64,000 nt of DNA from Plastoroseomonas hellenica (GTDB lineage: Bacteria; Pseudomonadota; Alphaproteobacteria; Acetobacterales; Acetobacteraceae): contig NZ_JAAGBB010000015.1 in assembly GCF_018129085.1 (NCBI RefSeq), positions 84,130 through 148,129 of the forward strand, given 5' to 3'. The notes under the pieces are model-generated. The model was not told where the DNA came from. It ran no database searches and saw only the letters and a program-made list of their open reading frames with translations. This document shows positions 57,513-64,000 of this stretch, piece after piece. The stretch's first letter is position 1. The number at the start of each line of letters is the position of its first letter. Position numbers and translations under genes: made by a program.

Positions 57513-58143
57513 GGCCGGGCAAGGCCGCCGCCAGGGCATCGATGGCGACCCGGACCTTCAGCGGCAGGTGCGGCGTCTGCGGCCACAGCGCATGGCCGTC
57601 ATAGAGAAACTCCGGCTGGTCCGGCAGCAGCGGCACCAGCGCGCCGGCCTGGATGCGATCCCGCACCAGCCAGGAGGGCAGCCAGGCCAGGCCCAGGCCG
57701 GCGACCGCGGCATCGGCGATCGCATCCAGGTCGTCGAGCCGGAAACGGCTCACCGGCGTCACCGCCGCCGGCGGCTCGCCGTCGCGCGGGAAGAGCCAGG
57801 GGCCGGGGCGGCCCGACCGGCTGTAGAGGATGGCCTGATGCGCGGCGAGATCCTCGACCCGTCGCGGGCGGCCGTGCCGATCGAGATAGGCGGGCGAGGC
57901 GCAGACGATCATGCGCTGGCGCGCGACGCGCCGCGCCATCACCCCGGCCCTGTCCTCCAGCGCGCCGGTGCGGATCGCGAGGGTCGCAGCCATCCTCCGC
58001 CAAGTCGGCCACACGCGATCCTCGAGAAAGCGGACATGCTTGCCGACCATCGGCCCGGAGAGGCCGAGCGCGGCGGCGGCGGCCGCGAAAGAGCCGAGAT
58101 CGACGGCTTTGACGAAGACGGCCATGCTCGTCAGGCGGTCCAT
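57505..58143 (-). pseudogene. LysR-type regulator with internal deletion
   Basis: The frame is open for 212 codons, but a LysR protein should be near 300. The HTH is intact (FVKAVDLGSFAAAAAALGLS, KHVRFLEDR). It then jumps to the middle of the effector domain: LAIRTGALEDRAGVMARRVA, VCASPAYLDRHGRP and so on. At the junction the bases read VADLAEDGCD in another frame, and one extra C restores the downstream frame. About 75 codons are missing, with a compensating 1-base change. It may be non-functional or a DNA-binding-only variant. Confidence 0.75.
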
Positions 58144-58213
58144 ATTCCAAACCTCTGGTTTCTTCTGTCTTGCCTCGGGCGCCATTTATCCGGCCAGCGC
58201 GCGACGCCATAGC

Positions 58214-58230
58214 TCATTCGGTCCGAATGA
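58214..58230. promoter_or_regulatory. 17-bp perfect palindrome, probable LysR operator
   Basis: TCATTCGG-T-CCGAATGA is a perfect 17-bp palindrome in the gap between the LysR remnant and the divergent oxidoreductase, 16 bases before the latter's ATG. Its position suggests the original LysR binding site. Confidence 0.65.
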
Positions 58231-58245
58231 TTTGGAGTCAAGCCG

Positions 58246-59235
58246 ATGGTGCGCGTTGTCCGGTTCCATGAGCATGGCGGCCCCGAGGTCCTGCGCATCG
58301 AGGATGTCGAGGTCCCGCCGCCCGGCCCCGGCGAGGTCCGGATTCGCGTCAAGGCGCTGGGCCTGAACCGGGCCGAGGCGCTGCTGCGCAGGGGCACCTA
58401 TATCGAGACGCCGCACCTGCCCTCCGGCCTCGGCCTCGAGGCGGCGGGCATCGTGGACGCGCTCGGCGAGGGCGTGGCGGGCTTCGCGACGGGCGAGGCC
58501 GTCAGCATCGTGCCGCCGCTGTCGATGGTCCGCTGGCCCGCTTATGGCGAACTCGCGACCTTTCCCGCCGAACTTGTCGTCCGGCATCCGCCATCGCTGA
58601 GCTGGGAAGCGGCGGCCGCCCTCTGGATGCCATATCTCACCGCCTATGGCGCGCTGGTCGAGATCGCCGGGCTCGGCGGGGCGGACTTCGTTATCATTAC
58701 CGCGGCATCGAGCAGCGTCGGGCTTGCCGCGACCCAGATTGCCAACATGATCGGCGCCACAGTGATCGCGGTCACGCGGACCTCGGCGAAAAAGCAGGCC
58801 TTACTAGCGTTCGGCGCGGCGCATGTCATCGCCTCGGCAGAGGAGGATCTGAAGGTCCGCCTGCAGGATATCACTGGCCCGGAGGGCGTGCGCGTCGTGT
58901 TCGACGCCGTCGGCGGTCCGATATTTGGGACGCTGACGGCAGCGATGTCACGGGGCGGCATCCTCATCGAATATGGCGGCCTGAGCCCCGAGCCGACGCC
59001 CTTCCCGCTCTTCGCCGTGCTGAGCAAGCGCCTGACTCTGCGCGGCTACCTCGTGCACGAGATCACCGGCGATCCGGCACGGCTCGCGGCCGCGAAGGCG
59101 TTCATCCTGGACGGGGTGGCAGCGGGCGCGCTGCGGCCGGTGATCGCCAGGACCTTCCCCTTCGAGGAGATCGTCGCGGCGCATCGCTTCCTGGAATCGA
59201 ACGAGCAGTTCGGCAAGATCGTCGTGACGGTGTGA
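58246..59235 (+). CDS. Zinc-independent quinone oxidoreductase-like MDR
   Basis: A 329-residue medium-chain reductase. Motifs are VRFHEHGGPEVLRIEDVEVP, LGLNRAEALLRRGTY, LGLEAAGIVDALGEGV and the nucleotide motif ITAASSSVGLAATQIAN. The zinc ligands are absent, as in quinone oxidoreductase (QOR). It reduces an enone or quinone with NADPH. LysR-type genes are often divergent from such genes and control them; here the LysR partner is damaged, so regulation may have been lost. Confidence 0.9.
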   Translation: MVRVVRFHEHGGPEVLRIEDVEVPPPGPGEVRIRVKALGLNRAEALLRRGTYIETPHLPSGLGLEAAGIVDALGEGVAGFATGEAVSIVPPLSMVRWPAYGELATFPAELVVRHPPSLSWEAAAALWMPYLTAYGALVEIAGLGGADFVIITAASSSVGLAATQIANMIGATVIAVTRTSAKKQALLAFGAAHVIASAEEDLKVRLQDITGPEGVRVVFDAVGGPIFGTLTAAMSRGGILIEYGGLSPEPTPFPLFAVLSKRLTLRGYLVHEITGDPARLAAAKAFILDGVAAGALRPVIARTFPFEEIVAAHRFLESNEQFGKIVVTV

Positions 59236-59248
59236 GACCGAGCGGCCG

Positions 59249-60148
59249 CTACTCCGCCGCGCCGGACAGCTCGGCCACCAGCAGGCCGAGGGCAGCGACA
59301 TCCAGCCCGCCGCGGCCGGAATTGCACAGCGCTTCCATCATCTGCGCGGCCGCGGCCGTCACCGGCGCGTGCATGCCGTGGTCGCGCGCGGCGCCGATCG
59401 CCAGCCGCATGTCCTTCCGCATCAGCTCGGCCCGAAAGCCCGGCGCGGTCTTGCCGTCCAGCCAGCGCTTGGCGTGGTTCTCCAGCACGAAGGATTTCGC
59501 AGAGCCGCCGAGCAGGGCTTCGCGCATCGCGGCGGGATCGAGGCCCGCCTTCTTGCCCATGACCAACGCTTCGAAGACCGCCTGCATGGTCGCGGTGATG
59601 ATGAGCTGGTTGCCAGCCTTGCAGACCTGGCCGGCGCCGGCGGGGCCGAGATGCCGCACCGTCTTCCCGACCGCGGCAAACACCGCCTCGACCGCGGCGA
59701 AGGCCGCCGCATCGCCGCCCACCATGCAGGTCAGCACGCCGTCGATCGCGCCCTGCGGCCCGCCGGAGACCGGGCTGTCCAGCAGCGCGACACCCTTGGC
59801 CGCGAGGCGCTTGGCGAAGTCCGCGGTTGCGGCGGCGGCGATGGTGGAGAAGTCGATCACCACCGTCCCGGGCGCGGCCCCTTCCGCGATGCCGCCCGGG
59901 CCGAACAACACGGCTTCCACATCCGGGGTATCGGGCACGCAGAGTGCCACGCAGGCCGCACCCCTGGCGGCTTCGGCCGGGGTCGCGGCCCAGGCCGCGC
60001 CAGCCGCTTCCAGCGCCGCCGCCTTGTCGCGCGTGCGGCTGCTGACCGTCAGCGCGAAGCCGGCCTTGGCGATATTCGCGGCCATCGCAGCGCCCATCAC
60101 GCCCATGCCGATGAACGCCACCCGCGCGGGCGGTGCGATCCTGTCCAT
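59249..60148 (-). CDS. 3-hydroxyisobutyrate dehydrogenase family oxidoreductase
   Basis: A 299-residue beta-hydroxyacid dehydrogenase. The cofactor motif is FIGMGVMGAAMAANIAKAG, the substrate loop is DSPVSGGPQGAIDG, and the catalytic Lys is in AGAGQVCKAGNQL. The family includes 3-hydroxyisobutyrate, tartronate-semialdehyde and glyoxylate reductases; the exact substrate is open. It lies 27 bases downstream of the hydroxybutyryl-CoA dehydrogenase on the same strand. Confidence 0.9.
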   Translation of the reverse strand: MDRIAPPARVAFIGMGVMGAAMAANIAKAGFALTVSSRTRDKAAALEAAGAAWAATPAEAARGAACVALCVPDTPDVEAVLFGPGGIAEGAAPGTVVIDFSTIAAAATADFAKRLAAKGVALLDSPVSGGPQGAIDGVLTCMVGGDAAAFAAVEAVFAAVGKTVRHLGPAGAGQVCKAGNQLIITATMQAVFEALVMGKKAGLDPAAMREALLGGSAKSFVLENHAKRWLDGKTAPGFRAELMRKDMRLAIGAARDHGMHAPVTAAAAQMMEALCNSGRGGLDVAALGLLVAELSGAAE

Positions 60149-60175
60149 TCTTGTCGTCTCCCTGGCGAAGCCTGA

Positions 60176-61045
60176 TCAGCGCGTCGGCTTCGGTGGCGTC
60201 GTGCCGTAGTCATAGAAGCCCTTGCCGGTCTTGCGGCCAAGCCAGCCGGCTTCGACATACTTTGCCAGCAGCGGCGCCGGCCGATACTTGGAATCGCCGA
60301 GGCCCGAATGCAGCACCCGCATGATTTCGAGGCAGGTGTCGAGGCCGATGAAATCCGCGAGCTCGAAGGGCCCCATCGGGTGGTTGCAGCCGAGCTTCAT
60401 GCCGGTGTCGATCGAGACGATGTCGCCGACGCCTTCCTGCAGCGCCACCACCGCCTCGTTGATCATCGGCATCAGCACGCGGTTGACGATGAAGCCCGGA
60501 TAATCCTGCGCATTCGCGGTCTGCTTGCCCATGCGTTGGGCCAAGGCCCGCACCGCTTCGAAGGTCGCGTCGTCGGTCGCGAGGCCCCGGATGATCTCGA
60601 CCAGCTTCATCAGCGGCACGGGATTGAAGAAATGCATGCCGATGAAGCGCGCCGGCCGGTCCGTCGCCGCCGCCAGCCGCGTGATCGGGATGGAGGAGGT
60701 GTTGGTCGCGACGATGGCGTCGGGCTTCAGCACCAGGCAGAGCGCTTCGAAGATGCGGCGCTTGATCTCCTCCCGCTCCGTTGCCGCCTCGATGACGATG
60801 TCGGCGTCCTTGAAGGCGGCATAGTCGGTCGCGGTCGCGATGCGGGCGAGGGCTGCGTCGCGCGCTTCGGCCGTCACGCCACCCTTCTGCACCTGGCGGT
60901 CCATGTTCTTGGCGATGCCGGCCAGCGCCTTCTCCAGCGCGTCCTGCTTCACGTCGAGCATGGTGACGCCGAGGCCGGCGAGTGCCGCCACATGCGCGAT
61001 GCCGCTGCCCATCTGCCCGGCGCCGATGACGCCGATCTTCTCCAT
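60176..61045 (-). CDS. hbd: 3-hydroxybutyryl-CoA dehydrogenase
   Basis: A 289-residue 3-hydroxyacyl-CoA dehydrogenase. The NAD motif is [19 protein letters not shown]. The family signature, with catalytic His and Glu, is [20 protein letters not shown], and [20 protein letters not shown] marks the C-terminal dimerisation domain. It oxidises (S)-3-hydroxybutyryl-CoA to acetoacetyl-CoA in butanoate or PHB metabolism. The ATG at 61045 puts the first beta strand at the N-terminus. It follows etfBA on the same strand. Confidence 0.93.
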   Translation of the reverse strand: MEKIGVIGAGQMGSGIAHVAALAGLGVTMLDVKQDALEKALAGIAKNMDRQVQKGGVTAEARDAALARIATATDYAAFKDADIVIEAATEREEIKRRIFEALCLVLKPDAIVATNTSSIPITRLAAATDRPARFIGMHFFNPVPLMKLVEIIRGLATDDATFEAVRALAQRMGKQTANAQDYPGFIVNRVLMPMINEAVVALQEGVGDIVSIDTGMKLGCNHPMGPFELADFIGLDTCLEIMRVLHSGLGDSKYRPAPLLAKYVEAGWLGRKTGKGFYDYGTTPPKPTR

Positions 61046-61156
61046 CGCCACAGCCTGTCTCCTCATCGCGAACGAAAAGCGGCGCGGGGCTTCCGCCACG
61101 CGCCGCCCAGCCTATTGGCCCAGCGGGCCGGAGTCCCGTCCGCGGGCGTGACAGCC

Positions 61157-62086
61157 CTACTTCTTGTCGAGCTCGGCCTCGAGCTCCGGGATCACCTTGA
61201 AGACGTCGCCGACGAGGCCGTAATCGGCGACCTGGAAGATCGGCGCCTCCTCGTCCTTGTTCACGGCGACGATGACCTTGCTGTCCTTCATGCCGGCCAG
61301 GTGCTGGATCGCGCCCGAGATGCCGAAGGCGATGTAGAGCTCCGGCGCGACGATCTTGCCGGTCTGGCCGACCTGCATGTCGTTCGGCGCATAGCCGGCA
61401 TCGACCGCGGCACGCGAGGCACCGATCGCGGCACCGAGCCGGTCCGCAACGCCTTCCAGGATCTTGAACTGGTCGGAGGAGCCCATGGCGCGGCCGCCCG
61501 AGACCACGATGCGCGCTGCCGTCAGCTCCGGCCGTTCGCTCTTCACGATCTGGGCGCCGACGAAGGTCGAGAGCCCCGGGTCGCCGGCCGCCGGCGCCGC
61601 TTCGATCACCGCCGAGCCGCCTTCGGCGGGGACGGGATCGAAGCTCGCGGCGCGGACGGTCGCGACCTTCCGGGCATCGGCGCTCTTTACCGTCGCCAAT
61701 GCATTGCCGGCATAGATGAAGCGCTGGAAGGTGTCGGCATCGATGACGCCGGCGATGTCGCTGATGATCTGCACGTCGAGGAGCGCCGCGGCGCGCGGCA
61801 TCACGTTCTTGCCGCCGGCGCTGCCGGGCGCCAGCAGATGGCTGTAGCCGGGAGCCAGCGCCACCAGCAGCGCCGCGACCGGCTCCGCCAGGCCGTTCGC
61901 GAAGGCCTCACCTTCGGCCTTCAGCACCTTGCCGACGCCCGGGAGCTTCGCATGCGCATCGGCGCCTTCGGCGCCCAACACCAGCACATGCACATCGCCG
62001 CCGATCTTCTGCGCCGCCGCCACCGCCGAACGCGTCGGCTGGCTGACCGTGGACCCACTGCGGTCCGCGAGGACGAGGACGCTCAT
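61157..62086 (-). CDS. etfA: Electron transfer flavoprotein alpha subunit
   Basis: A 309-residue protein. The N-terminal half is the ETF adenine nucleotide alpha hydrolase-like fold. The C-terminal FAD-binding domain has [39 protein letters not shown] and [14 protein letters not shown]. It forms a heterodimer with EtfB and passes electrons from acyl-CoA dehydrogenases to ETF-ubiquinone oxidoreductase. Its start lies one base after the etfB stop, so the two are coupled. Confidence 0.96.
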   Translation of the reverse strand: MSVLVLADRSGSTVSQPTRSAVAAAQKIGGDVHVLVLGAEGADAHAKLPGVGKVLKAEGEAFANGLAEPVAALLVALAPGYSHLLAPGSAGGKNVMPRAAALLDVQIISDIAGVIDADTFQRFIYAGNALATVKSADARKVATVRAASFDPVPAEGGSAVIEAAPAAGDPGLSTFVGAQIVKSERPELTAARIVVSGGRAMGSSDQFKILEGVADRLGAAIGASRAAVDAGYAPNDMQVGQTGKIVAPELYIAFGISGAIQHLAGMKDSKVIVAVNKDEEAPIFQVADYGLVGDVFKVIPELEAELDKK

Positions 62087-62087
62087 C

Positions 62088-62837
62088 TCAGATCACCTTC
62101 GCTTCGTTGCGCAGCTTGTCCACCAGTTCCGCGACGGAACCCACCTTCTTGCCGGCGATGCGCTTCGGCGGCTCCTCCACCTTGAGGGTCGTCAGGCGGG
62201 GTGCGGCATCGACGCCGAGATCGGCCGGCTTCATCGTCTCGATCGGCTTCTTGCGCGCCTTCATGATGTTGGGCAGCGACGCATAGCGCGGCTCGTTCAG
62301 GCGCAGGTCGGTGGTCACGATCGCCGGCAGCTTGAGCGTCACGGTCTCGAGCCCGCCATCGACTTCCCGCGTCACGGTCGCGCTGTCGGCGGTGAGTTCC
62401 AGCTTGGAGGCGAAGGTGCCCTGGCCCCAGCCCAGCAATGCGGCCAGCATCTGGCCGGTGGCATTCATGTCGTCGTCGATCGCCTGCTTGCCGAGGATCA
62501 CGAGGCCCGGCGTTTCCTTCTCGACCACGGCCTTCAGCAGCTTGGCGACGGCCAGCGGCTCCACGATGCCGTCGACTTCGATCAGGATGCCGCGGTCCGC
62601 ACCCATGGCGAGCGCGGTGCGGATCTGCTCCTGCGCGGCGGTCGGCCCGATGGAGACGGCGACGATTTCGGTAACCGTGCCCTTCTCCTTCAGGCGGACG
62701 GCTTCCTCGACCGCAATCTCATCGAAGGGGTTCATCGACATCTTGACGTTCGCCGTCTCGACGCCCGTCTGGTCCGCCTTCACGCGGACCTTCACGTTGT
62801 AATCCACCACCCGCTTGACGGGGACGAGGAGCTTCAT
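62088..62837 (-). CDS. etfB: Electron transfer flavoprotein beta subunit
   Basis: A 249-residue protein with [19 protein letters not shown] at the N-terminus, the [18 protein letters not shown] segment, [13 protein letters not shown] and the recognition-loop region [20 protein letters not shown] typical of bacterial EtfB. It binds AMP and pairs with EtfA. A sigma-70-type promoter lies about 100 bases upstream. Confidence 0.96.
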   Translation of the reverse strand: MKLLVPVKRVVDYNVKVRVKADQTGVETANVKMSMNPFDEIAVEEAVRLKEKGTVTEIVAVSIGPTAAQEQIRTALAMGADRGILIEVDGIVEPLAVAKLLKAVVEKETPGLVILGKQAIDDDMNATGQMLAALLGWGQGTFASKLELTADSATVTREVDGGLETVTLKLPAIVTTDLRLNEPRYASLPNIMKARKKPIETMKPADLGVDAAPRLTTLKVEEPPKRIAGKKVGSVAELVDKLRNEAKVI

Positions 62838-62934
62838 GGGGAGGGCCGTGTCCTACTTATGGGGGGCGCGGCAACCCCTGGCATGGCCGCGCTTCCGATC
62901 GGCGACGGACACCACGCCCCGCCGCGCGGTGGCG

Positions 62935-62963
62935 ACCCTAGGGGGGCAGGTCTTTACTGTCAA
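62935..62963 (-). promoter_or_regulatory. Sigma-70 promoter of etfBA
   Basis: On the minus strand TTGACA (62963-62958), a 17-base spacer and TAGGGT (62940-62935) form a good housekeeping promoter. The transcript would have a leader of about 90 bases before etfB. Confidence 0.6.
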
Positions 62964-62969
62964 AATGCT

Positions 62970-63222
62970 AAGCTTGTGGCGCGGCGGAGGGTGATTCATT
63001 GCCCTCAGACGCCGGGCGCCGCACATCCGTGCGGCTTGGCTTCCGCGCTGTCAGGGCGGCATTGGCGGCGGCTGCCGGTCGCGCGCGGGGCCGCATTCGC
63101 GGCCCCGGGGCATCGCTTCGCTCGCCCCGCAGGAACCATTGGCAGCCTGCGGCTGCGCGAGGAGGGCTTCGTCCTCCGAAGCCTCGGCGGAGGAGGGTGC
63201 GGCCGCAGGGGCGGCCTGCCGT
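62970..63222. other. Hairpin-rich intergenic stretch
   Basis: Between the etfB promoter and the small membrane protein gene there is no convincing gene. It holds a row of perfect hairpins: GCCGCAC-ATCC-GTGCGGC (63018-63035), GGGGCCGC-ATTC-GCGGCCCC (63087-63106), GGGGC/GCCCC arms (63107-63128), GCAGCC-TGC-GGCTGC (63142-63156), and a GGAGGG/TCCTCC hairpin ending near 63176. These could be terminators for the upstream gene or a mosaic repeat. Confidence 0.6.
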
Positions 63223-63420
63223 TCAATGCCGCTGGATCAGCATCAGCAGGCCGAGCAGCGCGAGCGCCACAGCCTGCAGCACGACACGCCAGCGCATCAG
63301 CTTGTTGGAGCGCGCCGGGTTGCCGCCCCCCGATCGCGCCACGCCGAACAGCCCGACGAACAGCACCCCCAGCACGGCCAGCATCGCGACCAGGATCAGG
63401 ATGGTGAGGAATGTCTTCAT
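63223..63420 (-). CDS. Twin transmembrane helix small protein
   Basis: A 65-residue protein with two membrane helices (TFLTILILVAMLAVLGVLFV and VVLQAVALALLGLLMLI), separated by a conserved short loop with NPARSNKLMRWR. This matches the twin-helix small protein family that in alphaproteobacteria commonly precedes a cobalamin adenosyltransferase gene and etfBA. The function is unknown; a HIG1-like role in respiratory complexes has been suggested for similar proteins. Confidence 0.85.
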   Translation of the reverse strand: MKTFLTILILVAMLAVLGVLFVGLFGVARSGGGNPARSNKLMRWRVVLQAVALALLGLLMLIQRH

Positions 63421-63872
63421 CGCGTCGCCCTGGTTTGCGTGGCCGGCCTATCCCTTCCGTTCGCGCCAAGTGCGGCGAACGGGAGGGGCAGGACACTAGG
63501 ACGCGACGGCCCAGGCGTCACGGCGCAGCCCGGTCGTGGCGGCCTTGCCCCAGCACCATGGCGCAAGCACCGGAAAGGCCTTGGCGTGGCGTCATCACCT
63601 GAAGGATGGCGAGCGTGAAGGGCAGCCCTCCTGTCCTGCTCACTCCAGTGCAGCAACAGTCCGGATAAGTTGCGCATACGGAATGTCGTTTCCGTTGACG
63701 CTCAGCTCAAGCCGCCGCGCGGTTATCCCCGTTATCCACAGACTGACCCACAGTTCCTGAGACTCATTGCTTAAATGAGCGGATCGTCATCCATTTGTCG
63801 TTGTGTGCTGCAACGAGCCTTGACCACCGCGGGGCTTGACCGCGCCCGCGCCGATCTGGTCCCTGCCCGGCC
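63421..63872. other. Intergenic stretch with DnaA-box-like sites
   Basis: This 452-base gap between divergent genes has no gene. Its right half is less GC-rich than the surroundings. TTATCCCCG (63723-63731) is directly followed by TTATCCACA (63732-63740), the latter an exact match to the strong DnaA box. No cluster of further boxes or AT-rich unwinding region was found. Promoters for both flanking genes must lie here, but no clear pair was identified. Confidence 0.5.
63723..63740 (+). promoter_or_regulatory. Tandem DnaA-box-like 9-mers
   Basis: TTATCCCCG followed directly by TTATCCACA. The second is a perfect consensus DnaA box and the first differs at two positions. With only two boxes this may regulate a gene rather than start replication. 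Confidence 0.4.
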
Positions 63873-64000
63873 ATGACGCGGCTCCTGACGCTCCTGCTCC
63901 TGCTCACGGTCCTGCCGCTCGGCAGCCCGGCCCCTGCGACCGCCCAGGCGGTCCCGGCCGAGCAGCCCGCCCCGCCGCCGCCCGCGGCGGCACCCGCCCC
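63873..64000 (+). CDS. Secreted or envelope protein, 5' end only
   Basis: The frame starting at 63873 opens with a signal peptide (RLLTLLLLLTVLPLGSPAPA, cleavage likely after TAQA) followed by a Pro/Ala-rich segment, and runs off the window. The mature domain is not visible, so the function cannot be stated. Confidence 0.65.
   Translation, partial: MTRLLTLLLLLTVLPLGSPAPATAQAVPAEQPAPPPPAAAPA

Noticed and set aside
60308..62185. A 625-codon open frame antisense to hbd and etfA
   Set aside because: Both minus-strand proteins are complete and well conserved; the antisense frame has no recognisable motif.
63723..63740. Chromosome origin of replication
   Set aside because: Only two DnaA-like boxes, no AT-rich unwinding region and no dnaA, dnaN, hemE or parAB genes nearby.

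Overview
The window is a high-GC stretch of bacterial chromosome, most likely from an alphaproteobacterium of the Acetobacteraceae/Roseomonas type. This is inferred from base composition, two orphan tripartite-tricarboxylate (Bug/TctC) binding proteins, HWE-type sensor kinase signalling, EcfG-type (GGAAC-N16/17-CGTT) promoter motifs, a caa3 oxidase with fused subunits, and an etfBA-hbd cluster. No phage, insertion sequence, CRISPR array or rRNA was seen. One tRNA gene (Arg, CCG anticodon) is present.

Layout. 1-13.8 kb: the end of a SpoIIAA-like gene, an RpoD-like sigma factor, a hydrolase plus phosphoribosyltransferase/erythromycin-esterase fusion, an SDR, exported hydrolases, a Kelch protein, an AraC-TPR regulator, a duplicated vanadium-haloperoxidase/PAP2 protein and a Bug receptor. 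14-15.3 kb: small stress-type proteins. 15.3-21.1 kb: a leftward caa3 cytochrome oxidase operon (triheme cytochrome c, CtaG, subunit II with heme c, fused subunits I+III, small membrane protein). 21.1-22.6 kb: small stress-type genes, with one consensus and one near-consensus EcfG promoter. 22.8-25.4 kb: a zinc-type dehydrogenase, a Gfo/Idh/MocA oxidoreductase and a NudK-like Nudix hydrolase.

25.4-44.2 kb is the most distinctive part: a 19-kb glycoconjugate locus in three tightly coupled transcription units. The leftward unit reads inositol-phosphate synthase, histidine phosphatase, two CgeB-type glycosyltransferases and UDP-glucuronate decarboxylase. Rightward unit I reads epimerase, CDP-paratose-epimerase-like protein, GT4, CgeB-type transferase, methyltransferase and a circularly permuted glycosyl hydrolase. 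Rightward unit II reads CgeB-type transferase, nucleotidyltransferase, PIG-L deacetylase, GT4, GNAT/CelD-type acyltransferase, phosphopentomutase and methyltransferase. Almost every junction overlaps by 4 bp. Together the enzymes suggest synthesis of an inositol- and pentose-containing, possibly N-acylated glycan or glycolipid. An EcfG-type promoter precedes unit II, which suggests stress control. The product cannot be read from the sequence.

44.2-50.5 kb: a PRC-barrel protein and a signalling operon (CheB, CheB-CheR-PAS-HWE kinase with a dead CheB domain, response regulator), with a second response regulator divergent. 50.5-51.2 kb is eroded DNA carrying a fragment of an FdhF/YdeP-type oxidoreductase gene. 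51.2-59.2 kb: an FAD monooxygenase divergent from a second Bug receptor across a duplicated operator, a MarR regulator, tRNA-Arg, an MFS exporter divergent from an AraC regulator, and a LysR gene with an internal deletion divergent from a quinone-oxidoreductase-like gene. 59.2-63.4 kb: a 3-hydroxyisobutyrate-dehydrogenase-like gene, 3-hydroxybutyryl-CoA dehydrogenase, EtfA, EtfB and a twin-helix membrane protein. The window ends in the signal peptide of a further secreted protein.
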